Assembly: GCA_017513085.1 (NCBI GenBank)
Contig: JAFWDK010000004.1
Span: 1 to 44,104 of the forward strand
Origin: Clostridiales bacterium
GTDB taxonomy: Bacteria; Bacillota; Clostridia; Saccharofermentanales; Saccharofermentanaceae
DNA length: 44,104 nt
Direction: 5' to 3'
Made by a program: the position numbers and the translations under genes. Below are positions 39,601-44,104 of the stretch, piece after piece (position 1 is the stretch's first letter; each line of letters starts with the position of its first letter). The notes under the pieces are model-generated. The model was not told where the DNA came from and made no database searches. It saw only the letters and a program-made list of their open reading frames with translations.

Positions 39601-41036
39601 GGGAATACACCAACGCCACGTTTACAAAGGGCCAGACTTCCTTTACGTTGAGCCACAACGAGACGAAAGTACTGATGGTGCCGTCCGGTGCAATTTTGAC
39701 TGTTGTGGAAGATCCGAATGAATGGTATACCACTTCGTATAAATGGAATAATGGTGCGACGACGAACAGTGATTCCTTCAAGCAGGCTATTTCGAATAGT
39801 GGAACACTAACTTACACGAATAAAAGAAACACGGTTACTGTTACTGTTACAAAAGCACTTTCTGATTTGTTCGCAGAGAACAACGATACTTTCGAGTTCT
39901 CATTCATAGGCTGGTATACAGACTATGGTGTACAGACAGACTTGGAGCCGTTTACGCTGACGCTTACAAAGAAGAACAACAAAATCGCCGAAGTCAAAAA
40001 GACTCTGACTATTCCTTATGGCGCTTCATTGCACATTGAGGAAGTGCTTCCGGCTGATTCTCCATATTCTTGTAGCTATCCTACTGGTTATAATGCCGTG
40101 GCGGATGGAAATAAAGCTCCTAAGTTTACAAATACAAGAAAGACTTGTACGATCGATGTTACCAAGACGTTGGTCGATGATACTGCGGTTGGCGCAGTAG
40201 CGTTCCCGTTCACGGCAACACTCTATAAGCCGGACGGAACGACGGTGCTTGCGGATTATGCAATCCAGGATGAGAGCGAACCCAAGACGGATGCAAACGG
40301 TCAGATAACATTTACGCTTTCTCCGGAGCATGGCGCAGAGGCACAAGTCAAGCATCTCCAGGTTCCGTATGGTGCAGTACTGAAAGTAACTGAGGGAGAA
40401 GCTGCCAACGGTAAGGAGTACACGACAACGATTGACGGAACACCGGCTCCGACAAAGAGTGCAACCAAGATGATTGGTTCTATTGATACATATACATATG
40501 CTTTCGTGAATACACTGAAGGCCGGCGATGATGTGAGCCTGACTGTTTCTAAGACGGTAACAGGATCTTTTGGTGACCAGTCGAAAGACTTTACATTTAC
40601 TGTCACGATCGGAACGGAAGCCGAGGGCACACAGTATACGTGCAACCATTCGAAAGATGGAGCAGGAGTGTTGACACTGGATGCGAACCACCAGGTGACC
40701 TTTACACTGGCGCATGGAGAGAGCATGTCGATCCTGGGGCTGCCGAAGAATGTACATGTTGAGGTGACAGAGGCACGTGAGAACTATTCTACGACCTGGG
40801 TACTGAATGGTGACGATGCGAATTCCGTAACCGGCGATGGAACGGCAACCGATCTGACGGCGGATGCTTTGCTGGCGGTAACCAATGAACTGAACGCTAT
40901 TGCTCCGACAGGCGTATCTTTTATCACGAAACCGTATTTCATCCTGCTCATGGGTGGAGCGGCACTTCTGGTTTTCCAGGGCGCTTCGCATCTGAAAAAG
41001 AAAAAAGAAGACGAAGCAGATGAAGGCGAAGCATAA
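33654..41036 (+). CDS. giant surface adhesin with fibro-slime, SpaA-like and Spy0128-like domains
   Basis: A 2460-residue secreted protein, probably the pilus tip or a separate surface adhesin. A signal peptide ends near AYA47. Then comes a roughly 190-residue Glu/Ser/Thr/Pro stalk (about 50-243) built of EPSEE- and TTEPS-like units, and a beta-sandwich segment (about 244-395). A large region reaches a fibro-slime (PA14-like) domain with GDDDFWLYVDGELVIDLGG from about residue 1102. SpaA-like prealbumin domains start near 1698 (GIELYKTKRDG) and 1806 (FELQFAKIDAESG). Four Spy0128/DUF7601-like repeats start near 1946, 2059, 2165 and 2293. The sorting signal AIAPTGV with TM and basic tail ends the protein. 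It overlaps the sortase gene by 8 nt. Confidence 0.92.
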   Translation: MFKGKWIKLTRTYVSTVLTASLLLSLFPAGMLHSRTKTYFKPVSAYAETDPSEDEETTETSVDPTDETTTEPSEEITESTTESTTEPTDPSTVPSGEDTTVPSEEETTEPSEESISEPSEDPTEETTSESYTEPSEEPTTAEPSDPIETTQEPSESSSEETTESSAEPSETAGEPSESATDSSEPTEETTSEPSEETSTSTSEPSEETTTTDPTTESTSEPTEEPTTETTVPGTEPSEPEHYESATLKTTIADSQGKKYSFTATYTMDSGLPQDAELQVKEIKSGKSYNAYLEEAQAAVEGGDIEYVHLFDISIVKNGVELQPAEGTAVSISIRLEDTDTDDLSVVHFPEAPGNGSAEVIENSTKSNGQTTTVEFEAESFSVYAIIDAPAPETVTLTQVANQQELTEHYDDSMGFFISYGSTTYITSDLNSNSAFVETSNINAASRWYLEAASGTNTYYVYTKINGVKKYMYNSSGNLMALSDNPTTAFVISEAAAKKFYFKKSNENKWLQHSNGGKGIRLYTDNNTAANSQLSLTYVSSLKGAHDYYQLDGKTYSITYHEESVKGAGLMAHGKTVNSQQRLTAIELLVRPNALEDGELLVAKDSDLTDWTFECIDGSTYYITTMVGGTKKYLTLSGNNLTLEDTPTSNSQIAVKSGTGANTGKYSLSVGARALTFVSGSVANGFGSTSLGSYSWLSLAKKTTFTEEDFVIYSAEKVSVSDKEKVKNGDKIVIYTRVWNDTKKKYEFYIVNYDGTLIRCFESGDMVQWVGNDVNTALWEFTEYLGDDGNPNYYYELQNTYSGKYIAPQLLQNQVLSDEKLGINLNGRRYGYTYTTVLAWNDGSYGYSSLGTNNKHLAVMDMDNAESFFFAIIKPENVQGDLSTVDTVDHTQYGITMKMVDFNNTIISPSGNSTTDEQQHLFFGDSQYVQWVGVPGLLSTDLKANDYPDSTNTGRSLAELYANAIDVNHLFIENTYFSSGYYEFDSTQNFASFYKEDGTLDPANFTVYEQLGTNDSSDRESLKHGQFLPYNKLSENYAVKNPYNTHDALQKPLPDTDPRKGERLLLVDGTTDYYFGMEIEASFTQTPSGKDDWGHDIIYEFTGDDDFWLYVDGELVIDLGGIHSALGGSVNYSTGEVIINGRKTNLREIFEENYRARNQNCTDQDVSTYLANYFEGDEVIFKDYSQHTMHIFFMERGAGASNLHMRFNLSSVKEGSVLLGKEISGVDDTASYMMDYPFQIYYEKNTDTEGVYQEVLLEPDNSIISVKYKDSVNDVPFVRDYYDPAGNYYPKVFLLKPGELAVIDFPDEAIKYKIVECSVDTSIYDKVYANGALTDFDASGLTGRQDIEIDYMASKERNRVTFENHVRTGTKGSLRFTKHLWDETGTQEIHDDDTTFNFRLYIGSENDSFDNLPIANLYKYHVLNQNLEYCRWDSSTQKFASTGKTTFSALTAEEKKAVTFSTSMYGAISKIPVDYTVEVRDVTVGTKYKVEERIADTPDGYSLKNYKFTTDAGAVITDKTIPYGTIVAQVTKQVEIHNLKGWGLRVEKDWTDADYMLSRDPVFMAVYYIKSNGELSAAPIADTVRQLPYDQDEMYWFFDHLEADADYTSNNGKVPFEKYVVREVKLTGNYTVDANGYVTGYDTISPIKADASETFRVTGRQKGMSIDEEFEYTSRYKKGQLTGDDNNVCIDTMINKRKGIELYKTKRDGTPIEGAVFTLKDSQGVDAGAATYTSDADGLITIAYLRTDEWYTLTELLAPNGYCVFSPSARIMRDSSDGIHLEGNDVETGFFDGGEAFVRYNVMNTKFELQFAKIDAESGDPLEGVHFALYAQVTGSNGQPRRDYLPIPGFEDLVTDSNGNIPELTAAFDNGTLGHGTYYLSEIEPKEMYRPLTKDVLFTISDLGKVQLDDTNNPAGVTLDETTSYDASNMLILESTIIIRNYVLEEKEVTVKKIVSSASNGDLTGGSAFTYTAKLYYPDGVRPWEYTNATFTKGQTSFTLSHNETKVLMVPSGAILTVVEDPNEWYTTSYKWNNGATTNSDSFKQAISNSGTLTYTNKRNTVTVTVTKALSDLFAENNDTFEFSFIGWYTDYGVQTDLEPFTLTLTKKNNKIAEVKKTLTIPYGASLHIEEVLPADSPYSCSYPTGYNAVADGNKAPKFTNTRKTCTIDVTKTLVDDTAVGAVAFPFTATLYKPDGTTVLADYAIQDESEPKTDANGQITFTLSPEHGAEAQVKHLQVPYGAVLKVTEGEAANGKEYTTTIDGTPAPTKSATKMIGSIDTYTYAFVNTLKAGDDVSLTVSKTVTGSFGDQSKDFTFTVTIGTEAEGTQYTCNHSKDGAGVLTLDANHQVTFTLAHGESMSILGLPKNVHVEVTEARENYSTTWVLNGDDANSVTGDGTATDLTADALLAVTNELNAIAPTGVSFITKPYFILLMGGAALLVFQGASHLKKKKEDEADEGEA

Positions 41037-41088
41037 TTGTGCTAATATATGTAAGATACTTTAGATAATACGAAAGTGAGTCGCGCAA

Positions 41089-42060
41089 ATGAAAGAGAGA
41101 ACACCTTTAGTTACCCACATTTTTACAGCAGATCCATCTGCGCACGTTTTTAACGGAAAGATCTATGTTTATCCGTCCCACGATATCCCGCATGACGGCG
41201 AGGATAACGATGATGGTGACGAGTACAGAATGGAAGATTACCATATTCTGTCTCTCGACAATCTGGATGCGGATTGCGTAGATAACGGCGAAGCGCTTCA
41301 CATGAAGAATGTACCGTGGGTCAGCAAGCAGATGTGGGCTCCGGATTGCGCTTATAAGAACGGCAAGTACTATCTGTATTTCCCGGCCCGTGACAAGGAC
41401 GGAATCTTCCGTATCGGTGTCGCAGTAAGCGATAAGCCGAAAGGTCCTTTTGAACCGGAAGAGAATTACATCGAGGGATCCTACAGTATTGACCCGGCTG
41501 TGCTCGTTGACGATGACGGACGTGCATATATCTACTACGGTGGACTCTGGGGCGGTCAGCTCGAGATGTGGCAGACAGGTAAGTTCGATGAGAACACACC
41601 GCGTCCGGTAGGAAAAGATAAGGCACTTGGACCGATGTTCGCCGAGCTCAATGACGACATGAAGTCTTTCAAGACCGAGCCGAAGCACCTGGAGATCCTG
41701 GACGAGAACGGTGACCCGCTTCTTGCCGAGGATGAGGACAGAAGATACTTCGAAGGTCCGTGGATGCATAAGTACAATGGACTGTACTATCTTTCCTACT
41801 CGACAGGTACGACACACTATCTGGTATATGGTACATCCGAGAATCCGGACGGTCCTTTCACATACAGAGGTCGCATCATGGAGCCGGTCATCGGCTGGAC
41901 GACACACCACTCGATCGTGGAGTATCAGGGCAAGTGGTATCTGTTCTATCACGACTGTGAACTCAGCAACGGCATCAACCACCGCCGCTGCGTGAAGTAC
42001 ACCGAACTTAAGTACAACGAGGATGGCACGATCCAGACTATCTATCCTTACGGAAAGTAA
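41089..42060 (+). CDS. glycoside hydrolase family 43 enzyme, intracellular
   Basis: A 323-residue five-bladed beta-propeller enzyme without signal peptide, so it acts in the cytoplasm on imported oligosaccharides. The three catalytic acids are in the places expected for GH43: Asp15 (TADPSAHVF, base), Asp135 (YSIDPAVLVDDDG, pKa modulator) and Glu222 (YFEGPWMHK, acid). Relatives cleave arabinose or xylose side chains from plant cell wall polymers. No sugar transporter or regulator is adjacent, so the substrate is not fixed by context. The GTGAG upstream of the ATG is a weak ribosome binding site. A bidirectional terminator follows. Confidence 0.93.
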   Translation: MKERTPLVTHIFTADPSAHVFNGKIYVYPSHDIPHDGEDNDDGDEYRMEDYHILSLDNLDADCVDNGEALHMKNVPWVSKQMWAPDCAYKNGKYYLYFPARDKDGIFRIGVAVSDKPKGPFEPEENYIEGSYSIDPAVLVDDDGRAYIYYGGLWGGQLEMWQTGKFDENTPRPVGKDKALGPMFAELNDDMKSFKTEPKHLEILDENGDPLLAEDEDRRYFEGPWMHKYNGLYYLSYSTGTTHYLVYGTSENPDGPFTYRGRIMEPVIGWTTHHSIVEYQGKWYLFYHDCELSNGINHRRCVKYTELKYNEDGTIQTIYPYGK

Positions 42061-42093
42061 GCGGTCAACGTCATTACAAACACAAATGAAAAG

Positions 42094-42124
42094 GGGCGTT
42101 TCATGATCATGAGACGCCCTTCTT
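42094..42124. terminator. bidirectional terminator between the convergent GH43 and PH-like genes
   Basis: GGGCGTTTCATGA (42094-42106) pairs with TCATGAGACGCCC (42107-42119) with one G-U, flanked by AA on one side and TTCTTT on the other. Confidence 0.85.
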
Positions 42125-42643
42125 TCAGTTTGTGTCCGGCTTTTTCGATTCGCTTTCTCTAATTAGTTTCTCTTGCATTTTGAGAAGAATGATGGCATTG
42201 GCTTCAGCGTTCCGGATAAAGGGAAGTTTGACTTTCTTTCCGTTATACGGGTGGATGATCAGGTGCGCATAATGGAAAAGCTTCGTACCGAAAGTTTCGC
42301 GGACTTCCAGGTCTTTGATCTCAAGAAGTGAGATCTCGATCTGCCGGTGAGAGGGCAGGAAGCCATAGATCTGCCCGTAAAGACGGTATTTGGTTACGAA
42401 GATGAGTGTGCTGATCCGAGCTACCATGGCACGGGAAAAAGCAACAAACGAGAGTGCCCAGAATCCGGTGAAGAGAAGCTTCAAAGTTCTGGACAATCTC
42501 GTCATGTCATCAAAATAGAAACTTAGGAATCCGGTGAAGCAGGCAATCAGAAAATTGGCGGCTACCGGGATAAAAGAAGAGCGCATATAGAACCGGATCG
42601 AATTGTCTTTGTCATTTTGTTTCTCGACCGGTTCAAAACGCAT
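42125..42643 (-). CDS. membrane protein with bacterial PH-like domain
   Basis: A 172-residue protein with two hydrophobic segments (about 25-44 and 53-75). A C-terminal PH-like domain follows: a strand pair starting TKYRLYGQIYGF, ISLLEIKDLEVRE, then HAHLIIHP-like YAHLIIHPYNGKKVKLPFIRNAEA. This is the organisation of YdbT/YdbS-type proteins. No function is known for the small form. GGAG lies about 9 nt before the ATG on the minus strand. It is 23 nt downstream of the PotD-like gene, so they may be co-transcribed. Confidence 0.75.
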   Translation of the reverse strand: MRFEPVEKQNDKDNSIRFYMRSSFIPVAANFLIACFTGFLSFYFDDMTRLSRTLKLLFTGFWALSFVAFSRAMVARISTLIFVTKYRLYGQIYGFLPSHRQIEISLLEIKDLEVRETFGTKLFHYAHLIIHPYNGKKVKLPFIRNAEANAIILLKMQEKLIRESESKKPDTN

Positions 42644-42666
42644 ATTTCTCTCTCCTCAAACTGTGG

Positions 42667-43788
42667 TCAGGACGAAGCGCCTACAGTATTCCATATCTCG
42701 GTGTACTTTTCTTCGTATTCCGCAGAGGAATAATATACTTCCAAAGATGCGAAAGTCGCAGCGTCCGGATAGTAGCTGACGTTACCGGAGATCTCCGGGT
42801 CCAAAAGATCGCGGGCCGCGGTATTCGGAGTGGAATAGCCGACATATTCGCAGTTTGCCAAAGCAATTTCCGGGTCGTACATGAAGTTGATAAAGTCGTG
42901 CGCGCCATCAACGTTCTTCGCGTTAGTCGGGACACACATCATGTCGACAGACCAGTTCGATCCGCTCGGGAGGATAAACTGCATATCGAGATCGTCGCTC
43001 TTTCCAAGTTCTTCAATACGGTCGAGGATCACGACATGGTCGCCGGACCAGGCGACAGAAGCCGCGAGCTCTCCGCTGGCCATCTTATCTTTCAGGTTAT
43101 CTACTCCGAGAGAAGGAGAGATCTTGCTCTTCTGATCGAGAAGGACCTGCTTGGCGGCAGCAAGCTCGGAATCGTCCAAGGTGTTGATGCTGTAACCGCA
43201 GTAATTCAGTGCTACGCCGATCGACTCGCGCATGCTCTTATACATACCGATCTGGTTCTTATACTGCTCATCAAAAAGCACTCCCCAGATGACTTTCGGA
43301 TCGGTGGTGCCTTCCGGGATCTCTACGCGGTTGGCATCGTAGACAAGACCGACCGTGCAATAGAGGTACGGGATCGCATACTCAAGCATGATGTCCGAGA
43401 TCTCGCTGTCCTGGGTATACTTTACGGAGCGGAACATCGGATCCATGTATTTGGTAACATTCGGAAGCTTGGCCCAATCCAGTTCCTGGATACGATCCTC
43501 GCGGATGAGACGGGCTACCATGTATTCCGAAGGGATGATGACATCGTAGGAATTGCTGAGAGTCGGATACATCGACTCATTATCTTCGAAAGTACGATAG
43601 ACGAGCTTGTACTTCGGATATGCTTTTTCAAACTTCGTGATAGTATCTTCAGCAATGTATTCGCCCCAGTTGTAGACGACAAGTTCTTTTCGCGAATCAC
43701 AAGCCGTGCTGAAAACGACAGATGCTGCCATGACAGAAGTCAGCGCCAGGGAAGAGATGCGACGGGACAGATGGAAATGTTTACTCAC
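42667..43788 (-). CDS. potD: PotD/PotF-like polyamine-binding lipoprotein
   Basis: The start is GTG 43788 (minus), preceded by GGAGGG; the open frame extends upstream to 43893 but lacks a ribosome binding site. The 373-residue protein has a lipoprotein signal ending VVFSTAC, so it is anchored outside. It has the extracellular solute-binding fold of spermidine/putrescine ABC systems: ELVVYNWGEYIAEDTI, DVIIPSEYMVARLI, IPYLYCTVGLVYD and VAWSGDHVVIL near the ligand cleft. In most Firmicutes it is encoded together with potABC or fused to potC. Here no ATPase or permease is adjacent, so partners must be elsewhere. Start and promoter are separated by about 100 nt of leader. Confidence 0.9.
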   Translation of the reverse strand: MSKHFHLSRRISSLALTSVMAASVVFSTACDSRKELVVYNWGEYIAEDTITKFEKAYPKYKLVYRTFEDNESMYPTLSNSYDVIIPSEYMVARLIREDRIQELDWAKLPNVTKYMDPMFRSVKYTQDSEISDIMLEYAIPYLYCTVGLVYDANRVEIPEGTTDPKVIWGVLFDEQYKNQIGMYKSMRESIGVALNYCGYSINTLDDSELAAAKQVLLDQKSKISPSLGVDNLKDKMASGELAASVAWSGDHVVILDRIEELGKSDDLDMQFILPSGSNWSVDMMCVPTNAKNVDGAHDFINFMYDPEIALANCEYVGYSTPNTAARDLLDPEISGNVSYYPDAATFASLEVYYSSAEYEEKYTEIWNTVGASS

Positions 43789-43860
43789 TTTACGACCCTC
43801 CTCAAAAGCCAAAAAGTTTTCGAATCGCCCGCGAAGCACTGTGGCTGGGGGGACATTTTT

Positions 43861-43890
43861 GGTATTTTCGTTTTTTGCGAAAAAAATACC
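43861..43890. repeat. inverted repeat in the potD leader
   Basis: GGTATTTTCG and CGAAAAAAATACC at the two ends are complementary around a T-rich loop. It lies just after the -10 on the minus strand, so it would be at the very 5' end of the potD transcript. Confidence 0.5.
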
Positions 43891-43895
43891 CAACT

Positions 43896-43904
43896 ATTAT
43901 AGCA
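43896..43904 (-). promoter_or_regulatory. extended -10 promoter of potD
   Basis: Read on the minus strand it is TGC-TATAAT, about 107 nt before the GTG start. Confidence 0.65.
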
Positions 43905-43958
43905 CATTCAGGCAAGAACGAGGGTTACTTTTATTAAATTGCGTTGAGATATACGCGA

Positions 43959-43967
43959 TGGTATAAT
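43959..43967 (+). promoter_or_regulatory. extended -10 promoter reading out of the window
   Basis: TGG-TATAAT (43959-43967), with a weak TTGCGT 17 nt upstream (43939-43944). No start codon with a ribosome binding site is seen up to 44104. Confidence 0.6.
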
Positions 43968-43981
43968 TAAAACTTTCCCCA

Positions 43982-44078
43982 TTCGCCGTACTATACAAAC
44001 CGGCGAAATTGATGCCTTTTGATACTTGAACAATAATTGTTCGCCAATAGTTCCTTGAAAAACAGCGGTTTTACCGCT
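43982..44078 (+). ncRNA. hairpin-rich leader or small RNA after the edge promoter
   Basis: Three perfect stems follow each other: TTCGCCG (43982-43988) with CGGCGAA (44001-44007); GAACAAT (44028-44034) with ATTGTTC (44036-44042); AGCGGT (44064-44069) with ACCGCT (44073-44078). There is no ORF. It could be a structured 5' UTR or a small RNA; the family is not recognised. Confidence 0.35.
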
Positions 44079-44104
44079 TAAACAACGGTTCTCATGCCGG
44101 AAAA

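Noticed and set aside
42898..43902. 334-codon open frame on the plus strand opposite potD
   Set aside because: The potD product is clear with all family motifs; the antisense frame has no start signal and no recognisable domain.

Overview
The window looks like a chromosome segment of a low-to-moderate GC Gram-positive anaerobe of the class Clostridia, plausibly from a gut or rumen. The basis is ATP-type PEP carboxykinase, a BioY transporter behind a BirA-type operator, ECF S components, XRE and MocR regulators, GGAGG-type ribosome binding sites, and a sortase-assembled surface structure of the Firmicutes T-antigen type. No rRNA, tRNA, CRISPR array or intact insertion sequence was recognised.

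Region 1 (1-7226) is AT-rich and accessory in character. It holds the 3' part of an AAA-type ATPase gene with its terminator. Next is a cassette of a small secreted protein overlapping a 993-residue FtsX-type permease, followed by a MacB/LolD-type ATPase. Two XRE regulators, each with a C-terminal membrane anchor, and a second small secreted protein come after. Together they look like a self-contained export, immunity or sensing system.

Region 2 (7322-18109) starts with pckA and its terminator. A long series of closely packed small genes follows: GNAT acetyltransferases, a metallo-beta-lactamase-fold protein, a SAM-dependent methyltransferase, DUF3795, an alpha/beta hydrolase, an HD-domain protein, a SAP-domain protein, an XRE regulator and an MFS exporter. 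The MFS gene is preceded by a 12-codon leader ORF and a hairpin covering its Shine-Dalgarno sequence, which resembles translational attenuation of antibiotic-inducible genes. A short AT-rich insert (about 18120-19070) carries a serine-protease-like remnant and a lipoprotein.

Region 3 (19123-27361) contains two unusual fusions, S51 peptidase-Nudix and GNAT-APH(3'), then a broken Fic fragment and a second S51 peptidase. On the minus strand are a double cyclic-nucleotide-binding protein and a membrane-anchored protein of unknown function. A lipoprotein, an aldo/keto reductase with ferredoxin-type clusters and a DUF3592 protein complete the region.

Region 4 (27407-30364) is a vitamin-uptake region: bioY with a BirA box overlapping its promoter, and an ECF S component divergent from a MocR regulator that appears truncated and lacks the usual PLP lysine. 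Between bioY and the S component lies a roughly 200-bp inverted-repeat element of unknown nature.

Region 5 (30500-41036) is a complete pilus-type operon: pilin, signal-peptidase homologue without catalytic residues, class B sortase with extra C-terminal membrane segments, and a 2460-residue adhesin. Pilin and adhesin both end in a PTGV-type sorting signal rather than LPXTG. The order matches the T-antigen pilus loci of streptococci. A GH43 enzyme, a PH-like membrane protein and an orphan PotD-like lipoprotein follow. The right edge has a promoter reading outward into a hairpin-rich, gene-free leader.

Most recognisable promoters carry the extended -10 form TGN-TAYAAT, usually with a poor -35.
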